The notes beneath the pieces were generated by a model, which saw nothing but the letters and a program-made list of their open reading frames with translations, made no database searches and had not been told where the DNA came from. Positions 1 through 9,156 of a stretch of DNA of 64,000 nucleotides are shown here, piece by piece (position 1 is the stretch's first letter; the number at the start of each line of letters is the position of its first letter). Where the stretch lies: assembly GCF_016772415.1 (NCBI RefSeq), contig NZ_JAGSGD010000003.1, forward strand, positions 1 through 64,000, written 5' to 3'. The DNA is from Phenylobacterium glaciei (GTDB lineage Bacteria > Pseudomonadota > Alphaproteobacteria > Caulobacterales > Caulobacteraceae). The translations under genes were made by a program, and so were the position numbers.

Positions 1-2
1 GG

Positions 3-100
3 GGGAGAGGGTAGGGTGAGGGGGCGCGCAGCAAGGCTGCGCGTCTTGGCCTCGGAGCAACAACGGAAGAGCAGAAAGAGCCCTCACCCTACCCTCTCCC
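3..100. repeat. Long inverted repeat near the window start
   Basis: The 20-bp arms at 3-22 and 81-100 are perfect reverse complements (GGGAGAGGG...GTGAGGG against CCCTCACCC...CTCTCCC). The loop contains a smaller hairpin, GCGCAGC...GCTGCGC, near 26-42. It lies just beyond the 3' end of gltB and could fold in the gltB transcript. It differs in sequence from repeat families A, B and C found elsewhere in the window. Confidence 0.75.
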
Positions 101-143
101 ATAAATGGGAGAGGAGGCGCCGACCTATGGCCTACCCACCGAC

Positions 144-3100
144 CTACGCCCGGTGATGCACCGCCTCTTCCTCGGCCAGGGGCTTGTCGAGGCGGTGGAC
201 CATCTCCTTGGGCACGACCTGCCAGAACTTCCCGAGGTGCCGGTCCCAGTCGCGCAGGATGCCGGCGGCGAAGACAGACCCTGTCTCCCGGGCGTGCTCC
301 TCCACCAGGCCGCGCAGCTCCGCCTCCCAGGCCCGGGTCCCGATCCGCTGCACCACCACGCTGTCGGTGTTCAGATGGGTCAGGAAACGGTCGTGCAAAT
401 CGAGCACATAGGCCATGCCCCCGGTCATGCCGGCGGCGAAGTTGAAGCCCACCGGCCCCAGGATCACCGCCCGCCCGCCGGTCATGTACTCCAGGCCGTT
501 GGCGCCGCAGCCCTCGACCACGGTCACGGCCCCGGAGTTGCGCACCCCGAACCGCTCCCCGGCCAGGCCCGCCGCGAACAGCCGTCCCGAGGTGGCGCCA
601 TAGAGCACGGTGTTGCCCAGGATGGCGTTGGTCTCCGGCGCCGCCAGGTGGGGCGAGGGGCGCAGGATGATGGTGGCCCCCGACAGGCCCTTGCCGACAT
701 AGTCGTTGGCCTCGCCGGTCAGCTCGATGCGCAGGCCCTGGACCGCGAAGGCCCCCAGGCTCTGCCCCGCAGAGCCCTTCAGCTGCACGGTCAGGTGTCC
801 CGCCGGCAGTCCGGTCATCCCGAAACGGCGGACGATGTGCGACGAGGTCCGCGAACCGATGGCGCGGGCCGTATTCTGCACCGTGTAGGTCAGCTGCATC
901 TTCTCGCCCCGCTCCAGCAGGGGGGCCGCGTCGCGGACGATCTGGGCGTCCAGGGTGTCGGGCACCTCGTTACGCCCCTCCACCACGCAATAGCGCGGGT
1001 TCGAGCCCGGATCGGCCATCACCAGCAGGGGGTTGAGGTCGAGGTCGTCCAGATGCTCGCCGCCGCGGGAGACCTGCTGCAGCAGGTCGGTGCGGCCGAC
1101 GATCTCCTGGATCGAGCGGAAGCCCAGGGAGGCCAGGATCTCGCGGACCTCCTCAGCGATGAAGGTGAAGAGGTTGATCACCTTCTCCGGGCTGCCGGAG
1201 AACTTCTCCCGCAGCGCCTCGTCCTGGGTGCAGACCCCCACCGGACAGGTGTTGGAATGGCACTGGCGCACCATGATGCAGCCCATGGCGATCAGGCTGG
1301 CCGTGCCGATCCCGAATTCTTCCGCGCCCAGCATGGCGGCGATCACCACGTCGCGGCCGGTCCGCATGCCGCCGTCGGCCCGCAGGCGCACGGAGTGGCG
1401 CAGGTTGTTCAGGGTCAAGACCTGGTTGGCCTCCGACAGCCCCATCTCCCAGGGACCGCCGGCGTACTTGATGGAGGTCTGGGGCGAGGCTCCGGTGCCG
1501 CCGACATTGCCGGAGATCAGGATTACGTCGGCCTTGGCCTTGGCCACACCCGCCGCGATCGCCCCGATGCCGGTCATGGCCACCAGCTTCACGCAGACCC
1601 GCGCCGTCGGGTTGATCTGCTTCAGGTCGTAGATCAGCTGGGCCAGGTCCTCGATGGAATAGATGTCGTGGTGCGGCGGGGGTGAGATCAGCATCACGCC
1701 GGGCGTCGCGTGCCGCAGGCGCGCGATCAGCTCGGTGACCTTGAAGCCGGGCAGCTGCCCGCCCTCGCCGGGCTTGGCGCCCTGGCTGACCTTGATCTCG
1801 ATCTCGCGGCATTCGTTGAGATATTCCGCCGTCACCCCGAACCGCCCCGAGGCGATCTGCTTGACCGCCGAGTTGGGGTTGTCGCCGTTGGGCAGGGGCT
1901 TGTAGCGGGCTGGGTCCTCGCCGCCCTCGCCGGAGACGCTCTTGGCCCCGATGCGGTTCATGGCGATGTTCAGCACCCCGTGCGCCTCGGGGCTGAGCGC
2001 CCCCATGCTCATGCCCGGCGTCAGGAAGCGCTTGCGGATCTCGTTGACGCTTTCCACCTCGTCCAGGGCCACAGGCCGTTCACCGCTGCGCCAGTCCAGC
2101 AGGTCGCGCAGTTGGAGGGTGGGTTGCCTGCGCATGCCCGCCGAGAACCGCTGATAGGCGGCGTAGTCGCCGGTGTTGCAGGCGGCCTGCAGGGTGTGGA
2201 TCATGCGGGCTTCGAAGGCGTGGCTCTCGCCGGCGGCGCGCGCCTTGTAGAGCCCGCCCACCGGCAGGCTGATGGCGCCAAGGTCCCAGGCGCGGCGATG
2301 GGCCTCCACGGCCTTGGCCTCCAGACCGGCCAGGCCGATGCCGGAGATGCGCGAGGGCATGCCCGGGAAGAACTCGGCCACCAGGGCGCGCGACAGGCCC
2401 ACAGCCTCGAAGTTATAGCCGCCGCGATACGACGAGATCAACGCGATTCCCATCTTGGCGATGATCTTCAGGAGCCCGCCCTCGATGGCGTGCTTGAAGT
2501 TGCGGCAGACGTCGTGGAGCGTGAGCTCGCCGGTCAGGCCGCGCTCGAGCCGGTCCTGGAAGCTTTCCTGGGCCAGATAGGCGTTCACCGCCGTCGCGCC
2601 GACCCCCACCAGCACCGCGAAATAGTGGGTGTCCAGGCACTCGGCCGAACGCACGATGATCGAGACGTAGGAGCGCAGCCCCTTGGCCACCAGCCAGGAG
2701 TGGACCCCGCCCGTGGCCAGGATCATCGGCAGGCCGACGCGGCCCACGCCCGAGGCCTCGTCGGTGAGCACGATGGTGGCGCAGCCGCGCAGGGCGGCGT
2801 CCTCGGCCTCGGCGCGGATGCGGTCCAGATTGGCCCGCAGGGCGTCGCCGGGCCGGGCCTCATTGGCCGGGATCGGCATGCTGCAATCCACCGTGGCCAC
2901 CGAGGTGTCGCCGATGAAGCCCATGATCCGCTGGTACATGCCGGTGGTGAGCACCGGGCTCTCCAGCACGAAGACGTCGGTCTGGGCCTCGTCCTGGGCC
3001 AGGATGTTGCCGAGGTTCTTGAACCGGGTCTTCAGGCTCATGACCCCGGTTTCCCGCAGACTGTCGATCGGCGGGTTGGTCACCTGGCTGAAGTTCTGCC

Positions 3101-4796
3101 GGAAGAAGTGGCTGAGCGGCCGATACTGGTCGCTCAGCACCGCCAGCGGCGCGTCGTCCCCCATGGAGCCCACCGCCTCCTTGCCGTCCTCGATCATCGG
3201 GGCCAGCAGCAGTTCCAGGTCCTCCAGGCTCATCCCGGCGGCGGCCTGGCGGCGCGTCAGCTCTTCCCGGCCATAGGCTCGGGGTTCGGGACCGGGGGCG
3301 ATCTGGGTTTCCAGGTCCACCATGTTGCCCAGCCACTGGTCATAGGGATGCTGGGCGGCGAGGCGGTCGATGATCTCGTCCTCCTCGTAGAGCCGGCCTT
3401 CGAGCAGGTCGACGGCCACCATGCGGCCGGGCTGGATGTGGGCCTTGCGCACGATGCGGGCCTCGTCGACCCGGCACATGCCGGCCTCCGAGCCCATGAT
3501 CAGCAGGCCGTCATCGGTATAGGTGACCCGCAGGGGCCGCAGGCCGTTGCGGTCCTTGCCGGCCACCACCCAGCGGCCGTCGGTGGCGCAGATGGCGGCC
3601 GGCCCGTCCCAGGGCTCCATCACCGCGTTGCAATAGGCGTAGAGCGCCTTGTGGGCCGGGCTGATCTGCTCATCGCTCTTGTGCGCCCAGGCCTCGGGGA
3701 TCAGCAGGGCCTTGGCCATCGGGGCGTCGCGGCCGGCGCGGACCAGCACCTCGAAGGTGTTGTCGAGCGCCATGGAGTCCGAGCCGCTGGCGTCCTGGAT
3801 CACCGGCTTCACGTCGTCCCCGAAGTCGCCGAAGGCGTCGGCGGCCATGCGGATCTCGTGGCTCTTCATCCAGTTCAGATTGCCCTTCTTGGTGTTGATC
3901 TCGCCGTTGTGCGCCAGCATTCGGAACGGCTGGGCCAACCGCCATTCCGGGAAGGTGTTGGTGGAATAGCGCTGGTGGAAAATCGCCACCGCCGCCGTGA
4001 ACCGTTCGTCGGTCAGGTCGGGATAGAAGGCGTCGATATGCTCGGCCAGGAACATGCCCTTGTAGATCAGCGACCGGGCCGACAGCGAGCACAGGTAGAA
4101 GGACTGAATGCCCGCCTGGGCGACGCGCTTTTCGATGCGCTTGCGGCACAGGAACAGGGCGCGCTCCAGGGCCTCGCCCTCCAGGCCGGCGGGACCGGCC
4201 AGCATGATCTGCTCGATCTCGGGCCGCGTGGCGTTGGCCTTCTCGCCGATCACCCGGGTGTCGGTCGGAACCTGCCGCCAGCCATAGATGTAGAAGCCGA
4301 ACCGCAGGGCCTCGGCCTCGACGATGGTGCGGGCCGCCTCCTGGGCGTTGAGGTCGTTGCGCGGCAGGAAGACCTGGCCCACGGCGATGGGGCCGGGGCG
4401 CAGCTTGTGCCCCGTGCGCTTGACCTGGTCGGCGAAGAAGTCCTGCGGGACGGAAACCAGCACGCCGGCGCCGTCTCCGGTCTTGCCGTCGGCGTCGATG
4501 GCGCCGCGGTGCCAGACGCTCTTCAGCGCCCGGATCGCCAGCTCCACCACCTCGCGGCGCGGCTGGCCGTCCAGGGCGCAGACCAGGCCCACGCCACAGG
4601 CGTCCCGCTCGCTGTCGGGATCATAGGCGTGGCCGTCGATCAGCTTCTGGCGGTTCTCGAGGAAGCGCTGCGTGTCCTCATCCCCCCACCGCTCATCCCG
4701 GCGAAGGCCGGGACCCAGATCCATCTGGGGCGCTTGGTGGGTTTCACCTGGGTCCCGGCCTTCGCCGGGATGAGCGGGATATTGGCTCATGGTCAT
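144..4796 (-). CDS. gltB: Glutamate synthase (NADPH) large chain, with a repeat element translated in its N-terminal propeptide
   Basis: GltB makes glutamate from 2-oxoglutarate and glutamine-derived ammonia. The class II amidotransferase domain starts at the nucleophile Cys67 (DACGVGLVCAL), followed by the central, FMN-binding synthase and GXGXG domains. The Fe-S cluster cysteines are seen in CIMVRQCHSNTCPVGVC. Length (about 1550 residues) is normal. The start ATG overlaps the gltD stop (TGATG); a GTG at 4799 is an alternative. Residues about 7-39 are encoded by a family C palindromic repeat (see 4689-4777). In the family, everything before the catalytic Cys is a propeptide that is cleaved off, so the insertion should not affect the mature enzyme. 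Two-gene operon with gltD upstream. Confidence 0.96.
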   Translation of the reverse strand: MTMSQYPAHPGEGRDPGETHQAPQMDLGPGLRRDERWGDEDTQRFLENRQKLIDGHAYDPDSERDACGVGLVCALDGQPRREVVELAIRALKSVWHRGAIDADGKTGDGAGVLVSVPQDFFADQVKRTGHKLRPGPIAVGQVFLPRNDLNAQEAARTIVEAEALRFGFYIYGWRQVPTDTRVIGEKANATRPEIEQIMLAGPAGLEGEALERALFLCRKRIEKRVAQAGIQSFYLCSLSARSLIYKGMFLAEHIDAFYPDLTDERFTAAVAIFHQRYSTNTFPEWRLAQPFRMLAHNGEINTKKGNLNWMKSHEIRMAADAFGDFGDDVKPVIQDASGSDSMALDNTFEVLVRAGRDAPMAKALLIPEAWAHKSDEQISPAHKALYAYCNAVMEPWDGPAAICATDGRWVVAGKDRNGLRPLRVTYTDDGLLIMGSEAGMCRVDEARIVRKAHIQPGRMVAVDLLEGRLYEEDEIIDRLAAQHPYDQWLGNMVDLETQIAPGPEPRAYGREELTRRQAAAGMSLEDLELLLAPMIEDGKEAVGSMGDDAPLAVLSDQYRPLSHFFRQNFSQVTNPPIDSLRETGVMSLKTRFKNLGNILAQDEAQTDVFVLESPVLTTGMYQRIMGFIGDTSVATVDCSMPIPANEARPGDALRANLDRIRAEAEDAALRGCATIVLTDEASGVGRVGLPMILATGGVHSWLVAKGLRSYVSIIVRSAECLDTHYFAVLVGVGATAVNAYLAQESFQDRLERGLTGELTLHDVCRNFKHAIEGGLLKIIAKMGIALISSYRGGYNFEAVGLSRALVAEFFPGMPSRISGIGLAGLEAKAVEAHRRAWDLGAISLPVGGLYKARAAGESHAFEARMIHTLQAACNTGDYAAYQRFSAGMRRQPTLQLRDLLDWRSGERPVALDEVESVNEIRKRFLTPGMSMGALSPEAHGVLNIAMNRIGAKSVSGEGGEDPARYKPLPNGDNPNSAVKQIASGRFGVTAEYLNECREIEIKVSQGAKPGEGGQLPGFKVTELIARLRHATPGVMLISPPPHHDIYSIEDLAQLIYDLKQINPTARVCVKLVAMTGIGAIAAGVAKAKADVILISGNVGGTGASPQTSIKYAGGPWEMGLSEANQVLTLNNLRHSVRLRADGGMRTGRDVVIAAMLGAEEFGIGTASLIAMGCIMVRQCHSNTCPVGVCTQDEALREKFSGSPEKVINLFTFIAEEVREILASLGFRSIQEIVGRTDLLQQVSRGGEHLDDLDLNPLLVMADPGSNPRYCVVEGRNEVPDTLDAQIVRDAAPLLERGEKMQLTYTVQNTARAIGSRTSSHIVRRFGMTGLPAGHLTVQLKGSAGQSLGAFAVQGLRIELTGEANDYVGKGLSGATIILRPSPHLAAPETNAILGNTVLYGATSGRLFAAGLAGERFGVRNSGAVTVVEGCGANGLEYMTGGRAVILGPVGFNFAAGMTGGMAYVLDLHDRFLTHLNTDSVVVQRIGTRAWEAELRGLVEEHARETGSVFAAGILRDWDRHLGKFWQVVPKEMVHRLDKPLAEEEAVHHRA
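4689..4777. repeat. Family C palindromic repeat inside the gltB coding region
   Basis: The ends CCGCTCATCCCGGCGAAGG and CCTTCGCCGGGATGAGCGG are perfect reverse complements, with inner arms GACCCAG/CTGGGTC. Other copies lie at 18527, 53572, 56427 and 61118, all between genes. This copy is read through in frame as part of GltB, only about 20 bases after the start codon. Confidence 0.9.
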
Positions 4797-6232
4797 CACT
4801 CCGCCGCGACGAGCGCGGGCTCCGTCAGGTAGCGGTGGATGGCGTCGGCGGCGTCGCGGCCGTCCTTGATCGCCCAGACCACCAGGGAGGCGCCGCGCGC
4901 GATGTCGCCGGCCGCGAACACGCCGGGCAGGTTGGTCATCAGGGTGGCGAAATCGGCCTTCACCGTGCCCCAGCGGCTGACCGCCAAATCAGGCGCGGCG
5001 AAGGCCTTCGGCAGGTCTTCGGGATCGAAGCCGAGCGCCTTGATCACCAGGTCGGCGGGGGCCTCGAAGTCGGCGCCCTCGATCTCCTCGGGCGCGGCGC
5101 GGCCCGTGGCGTCGGGCGCGCCCAGGCGCATGCGGGCGGCGCGCACCCCTGTGGCCATGTCGGCCTCCCCCAGCACGGCCCGCGGCGCGGCAAGCCATTC
5201 GAACACCACGCCCTCTTCCTCCGCATGGGACACCTCGCGGGCCGAGCCCGGCATGTTGGCGCGGTCGCGGCGGTAGAGGCAGGTCACCGACTTGGCCCCC
5301 TGGCGCACGGCGGTCCGCACGCAGTCCATGGCCGTGTCGCCGCCCCCCACCACGACGACATCGCGGCCCCTGGCGTGCAGCTGGCCCGAGGCGAACGCCG
5401 GCACATCGTCGCCGAGGCCCGCGCGGTTGGAGGCGATCAGGTAGTCGAGGGCGGGCGTCACCCCGGCCGAGCCCGCGCCGGGGACCACCAGGTCGCGGTC
5501 GGCATAGACTCCGGTGGCGATCAGCACGCTGTGGTGCCTGTCGCGCAGATCATCGAGGGTGGCGTCGACGCCGACGTTGAAGTTCAGCCGGAATTCCACG
5601 CCGCCGTCGGCGAGGCGCTGGGTGCGCCGCATCACCACGTCCTTCTCCAGCTTGAAGCTGGGGATGCCGTAGATCAACAGCCCGCCCGCCCGGTCATGGC
5701 GGTCATAGACGGTGACCGCGTAGCCCATCTCCCGCAGACGCTCGGCCGCGGCCAGGCCCGCCGGCCCCGCGCCCACGATCCCCACCGATTGTCCGCGATC
5801 CCGGCCGGGGATCAGGGGCTGGACCCAGCCCTCTTCCCAGGCCTTGTCGGTCAGGTAGCGTTCGACCGCGCCGATGGTGACGGTGCCGTGCCCCGACTGT
5901 TCGATGGTGCAGGAGCCTTCGCACAGCCGGTCCTGCGGGCAGATGCGGCCGCAGATCTCGGGCATGGAGTTGGTGGCCTGGGAGAGCTGGTAGGCCTCCT
6001 CCAGCCGGCCCTCGGCGGTCATCCGCAGCCAGTCGGGGATGTTGTTGTGCAGCGGACAGTGGGTCTGACAGAACGGAATCCCGCACTGCGAACAGCGCGA
6101 GGCCTGCTCGCTGGCCTTGGCGTCGATGAAGTCGGCGTAGATCTCGTGGAAATCCCCCGAACGGGCGGCCGCCGCCCGCTTGGGGGGCGTGGTCCGCTCG
6201 ACCGTCGTGAACTTCAGCATTCGCTCGGCCAT
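4796..6232 (-). CDS. gltD: Glutamate synthase (NADPH) small chain
   Basis: This 478-residue protein passes electrons from NADPH to GltB. The N-terminal region has the two cysteine groups that bind [4Fe-4S] clusters (CSQCGIPFCQTHCP and CGRICPQDRLCEGSC). A FAD-binding Rossmann motif (VGIVGAGPAGLAAAE) and an NADPH-binding motif (VVVVGGGDTAMDC) follow. The start ATG has a good ribosome-binding site (GGAGG) a few bases upstream. gltD is first in the operon and its stop overlaps the gltB start, so the two subunits are probably translationally coupled. The gene is divergent from uppP. Confidence 0.96.
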   Translation of the reverse strand: MAERMLKFTTVERTTPPKRAAAARSGDFHEIYADFIDAKASEQASRCSQCGIPFCQTHCPLHNNIPDWLRMTAEGRLEEAYQLSQATNSMPEICGRICPQDRLCEGSCTIEQSGHGTVTIGAVERYLTDKAWEEGWVQPLIPGRDRGQSVGIVGAGPAGLAAAERLREMGYAVTVYDRHDRAGGLLIYGIPSFKLEKDVVMRRTQRLADGGVEFRLNFNVGVDATLDDLRDRHHSVLIATGVYADRDLVVPGAGSAGVTPALDYLIASNRAGLGDDVPAFASGQLHARGRDVVVVGGGDTAMDCVRTAVRQGAKSVTCLYRRDRANMPGSAREVSHAEEEGVVFEWLAAPRAVLGEADMATGVRAARMRLGAPDATGRAAPEEIEGADFEAPADLVIKALGFDPEDLPKAFAAPDLAVSRWGTVKADFATLMTNLPGVFAAGDIARGASLVVWAIKDGRDAADAIHRYLTEPALVAAE

Positions 6233-6456
6233 GGCCGGTCCTCCGCCCCTTCATGGGCGAGAGGCTTTTACGCGCCTTTTCAAGGCCCCGGAATATGATA
6301 GTCCAATAGATAGATTATATGGCCGACCTCGTTCAAGCTTCGAGCGCCTCCAGACCATCTCCACGACACTAATCGTCTACAAACGGGATGAACCTCAAAT
6401 TTACCGTGATCCCTCCCCTTGGGGTCTTCTTCATCATCGCGCCGAGAGTTGCCCGC
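6233..6456. promoter_or_regulatory. Divergent gltD/uppP intergenic region with an AT-rich patch
   Basis: This region separates the divergent gltD and uppP. Positions about 6290-6325 are much richer in A and T than the rest of the window. They hold a perfect TATAAT on the minus strand (6314-6319), placed to serve gltD. I cannot find a convincing -35 box at the right distance, so the promoter call is tentative. No coding signal is seen here. Confidence 0.3.
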
Positions 6457-7263
6457 ATGTCCGACTGGATCGCCGCCATCATCCTGGGGATCGTCGAGGG
6501 GGTGACCGAGTTCATCCCGGTCTCCTCCACCGGCCACCTGCTGCTGACCAAGTCGCTGCTGGGCCTGCCCGACGGGTTCTGGGACACCTTCGCGGTGCTG
6601 ATCCAGCTGGGGGCGATCCTGGCGGTGGTGGCCCTCTATTTCGGCAAGCTGTGGAAGGTGCTGATCGGCCTGCCCACCAGCGCAGAGGCCCGCTGGTTCG
6701 CCGTTTCGGTTCTGATCGCCTTTATCCCCGGCGCCGTCCTGGGCCTAGCCCTGCACGACGTCATCAAGGAGGTGCTGTTCGAGAGCCCGCGCCTGATCTG
6801 CTGGTCGCTGATCGTCGGCGGGGTGCTGCTGCTGGCCATCGACCGCTGGGCGCCGGCGCCCCGCGAGGACGACGCCATGAAGCTGACCTGGAAGACCTCG
6901 CTGGTGGTGGGCCTGTTCCAGACGCTCGCCCTGGTCCCCGGCGTCTCCCGCTCCGGCGCCACCATCGTCGGCTCGATGCTGATGCGGGTGGAGAAGAAGG
7001 CCGCGGCCGAGTTCTCCTTCTTCCTGGCCATCCCCACCATGGCCGGCGCCTTCGCCGTCGACCTCTACAAGAACAAAGACATGCTGAGCACCGACCAGGC
7101 CGGCATCATCGCGCTGGGCTTCGCGGTCAGCTTCGTGGTGGGCTTCATCGTCGTCCGCGCCCTGGTGGACTTCGTCGGCCGCCACGGCTTTGCGCCCTTC
7201 GCCTGGTGGCGGATCGTGGTGGGCGTCGGCGGTCTGGTCTGGCTGAGCCTCGCGGCTCACTAA
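6457..7263 (+). CDS. uppP: Undecaprenyl-diphosphatase
   Basis: UppP (BacA) removes a phosphate from undecaprenyl diphosphate in the inner membrane, recycling the lipid carrier for peptidoglycan and other envelope glycans. Both family signatures are present: EFIPVSSTGHL near residue 20 and VPGVSRSGATI in the second half. The protein is hydrophobic throughout, with several membrane helices. I start it at the ATG of MSDWIAAII, giving 268 residues as usual for the family; the frame is open 23 codons further upstream but that part is not family-like. Confidence 0.95.
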   Translation: MSDWIAAIILGIVEGVTEFIPVSSTGHLLLTKSLLGLPDGFWDTFAVLIQLGAILAVVALYFGKLWKVLIGLPTSAEARWFAVSVLIAFIPGAVLGLALHDVIKEVLFESPRLICWSLIVGGVLLLAIDRWAPAPREDDAMKLTWKTSLVVGLFQTLALVPGVSRSGATIVGSMLMRVEKKAAAEFSFFLAIPTMAGAFAVDLYKNKDMLSTDQAGIIALGFAVSFVVGFIVVRALVDFVGRHGFAPFAWWRIVVGVGGLVWLSLAAH

Positions 7264-7273
7264 CCCTCAGAGA

Positions 7274-8248
7274 TTAGGCGATCGCGGTCAGGCGCTCGAC
7301 CTCGTCGGCGTACTGGCCGCCCTTGCGGAAGCGGTAGAGATAGGCCGGGACGATCGCCTCGACGGCGGTCGCCTCGACGCCCAGCTCGGCCAAGCCGGGC
7401 TGGCTTCCCGACACCACATTGTCGCTCTTCAGCAGCTCGACCTGGTCCTCGGTGAGCGGCGGGGTCCAGGGCGTGATGGCCAGGATCTCGCAGGCCTTGC
7501 CGATCAGGGCGGCGATGGCGAAGGGCAGGGGGACCAGGAAGCGCTTGCGGCCGATCTCGGTCATCAGCAGCTCCATCAGCTCGCGGAAGGTATAGGCGCG
7601 CGGGCCGCCCAGCTCATAGGTCTGGCCGGCGCAGGCCGGATCGGTGACGGCGCGCGCCACCGCCTTGGCCACGTCGCCGACGAAGACCGGCTGCAGCTTG
7701 CCATGCCCGCCGCCGATCAGCGGCAGGGCCGGGCTGATCACCGCCATCTCGGCGAACTTGTTGAAGAAGTGGTCGTCGGGGCCAAAGATCACGGACGGGC
7801 GGATGAGCACCGCGCCCGGGAAGGCCTCGCGCACGGCCTCTTCGCCCATCGCCTTGGTGCGGGCGTATTTCGAACCCGACTCCGCGTCGACGCCGATGGC
7901 CGAGATCTGCACCAGCGTGCCCAAGCCGGCGGCCCTGGAGACCGCAGCGACATTGCGCGCGCCCATGGTGTGGATGCTCTGGAATTTCTGCCGGCCGGTC
8001 TCGTAGAGCACGCCGACCGCGTTAACCACTGCATGAGCGCCTTCGACCGCGCGGCGGATGGAGGCCTCGTTGCGGATATTGGCCTGGACCACCTCGATCT
8101 GACCGACGTCGCCCAGCAGGCGCATCTTGTAGGCCAGGTGCGGCTGGCGCACGGCGACACGGACGCGCCAGCCCTGCTTGGCCAGCGCGCGGACCACCTG
8201 GGCGCCGACGAAGCCCGAACCGCCGAAGACGGTGACCAGATCCTGCAT
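7274..8248 (-). CDS. NAD-dependent epimerase/dehydratase, complex I NDUFA9-like family
   Basis: This 324-residue atypical short-chain dehydrogenase has an N-terminal NAD(P)-binding motif, VFGGSGFVGAQVV. Alphaproteobacterial relatives are named complex I NDUFA9 subunit family proteins after the mitochondrial accessory subunit; whether the bacterial proteins bind complex I is not settled. The ATG at 8248 begins directly with the Rossmann fold. An upstream extension of the frame would run through the tRNA-Leu gene on the opposite strand and is rejected. The gene converges with uppP, only 10 bases away. Confidence 0.85.
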   Translation of the reverse strand: MQDLVTVFGGSGFVGAQVVRALAKQGWRVRVAVRQPHLAYKMRLLGDVGQIEVVQANIRNEASIRRAVEGAHAVVNAVGVLYETGRQKFQSIHTMGARNVAAVSRAAGLGTLVQISAIGVDAESGSKYARTKAMGEEAVREAFPGAVLIRPSVIFGPDDHFFNKFAEMAVISPALPLIGGGHGKLQPVFVGDVAKAVARAVTDPACAGQTYELGGPRAYTFRELMELLMTEIGRKRFLVPLPFAIAALIGKACEILAITPWTPPLTEDQVELLKSDNVVSGSQPGLAELGVEATAVEAIVPAYLYRFRKGGQYADEVERLTAIA

Positions 8249-8402
8249 AGGGTTTTGACCGGATTTAAGTGGCTCTTGGAGCGCCTGCGATAGACGAACC
8301 GACCCCGCGCCGCAATGCGACTTGAAAGGAAGGTGAAGCGGGGCGTTGACCGGGCAGAGGCGGCGCCCTAAGGAACCCCCCTCGCGCGATCCGGTGGATC
8401 GG

Positions 8403-8489
<87 letters not shown>

Positions 8490-8491
8490 TC

Positions 8492-8510
8492 CCTCTCCAT
8501 ATAGGAGAGG
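8492..8510 (+). terminator. Possible terminator of tRNA-Leu
   Basis: A 7-bp perfect hairpin (CCTCTCC, loop ATATA, GGAGAGG) begins three bases after the tRNA CCA end. Only a weak T-rich tail (TCTAGTTT) follows, so it may be a processing or stabilising hairpin rather than a strong terminator. Confidence 0.35.
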
Positions 8511-8538
8511 ATCTAGTTTGCGCCGGAGCGAGGCGACC

Positions 8539-9156
8539 TTGGCGAATCATCTGCACATTGGCGATTTACCCAAGGGCGCCTTCGCCGGCGCGACCTCGGT
8601 CGCGGTGGATTCCGAGACCATGGGCCTGCGGCTCGGCCGCGACCCGCTCTGCGTGGTGCAGATCTCCGACGGCAAGGGCGACGCCCACCTCGTCCAGCTC
8701 GACCGCGCCACCTATGACGCGCCCAATCTCAAGGCCCTGATGACCGACCCGGCCGTCACGAAGATCTTTCACTTCGGCCGCTTCGACATCGCCATGTTCT
8801 ACCTGCACCTCGGGGTGATCACGGCGCCGGTCTACTGCACCAAGATCGCCTCCAAGCTGGCCCGGACCTATACTGACCGTCACGGCCTGAAGGATGTCTC
8901 CAAGGAGCTGGCCGGCATCGACATGTCCAAGGCCCAGCAAAGCTCCGACTGGGGCGCGGCCAAGCTCAGCGACGAACAGATCGCCTACGCCGCCTCCGAC
9001 GTCCTGCACCTGCACGCCCTGCGCGCCCGTCTGGACGCCATGCTGGTGCGCGAGGGCCGCGACCATCTGGCGCGCGCCTGCTTCGACTTCCTGCCTCACC
9101 GCGCCCTGCTCGATGTGGCCGGCTGGGAAGAGGTCGACATCTTCGCCCACATGTGA
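8539..9156 (+). CDS. nrnC: RNase D-like 3'-5' exonuclease / nanoRNase, NrnC type
   Basis: This 205-residue single-domain DEDDy exonuclease has Exo I in VAVDSETMG, Exo II in HFGRFD and Exo III in YAASDV. It lacks the HRDC domains of E. coli RNase D (about 375 residues). The conserved stretch TKIASKLARTYTDRHGLK and the C-terminus WEEVDIFAHM match the alphaproteobacterial NrnC group as I remember it. NrnC degrades two-residue RNA fragments, replacing Orn. I start it at TTG 8539, preceded by GGAGCGAGG; another TTG lies at 8518. Its stop overlaps the lptC start. Confidence 0.87.
   Translation: MANHLHIGDLPKGAFAGATSVAVDSETMGLRLGRDPLCVVQISDGKGDAHLVQLDRATYDAPNLKALMTDPAVTKIFHFGRFDIAMFYLHLGVITAPVYCTKIASKLARTYTDRHGLKDVSKELAGIDMSKAQQSSDWGAAKLSDEQIAYAASDVLHLHALRARLDAMLVREGRDHLARACFDFLPHRALLDVAGWEEVDIFAHM

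Noticed and set aside
1710-4832. Very long plus-strand open frame (about 1040 codons) opposite gltB
   Set aside because: It is the antisense of GltB in GC-rich DNA with strong third-position bias. The translation is low-complexity (His, Gly, Ala, Gln, Asp) with no domain, while gltB on the other strand is unmistakable.
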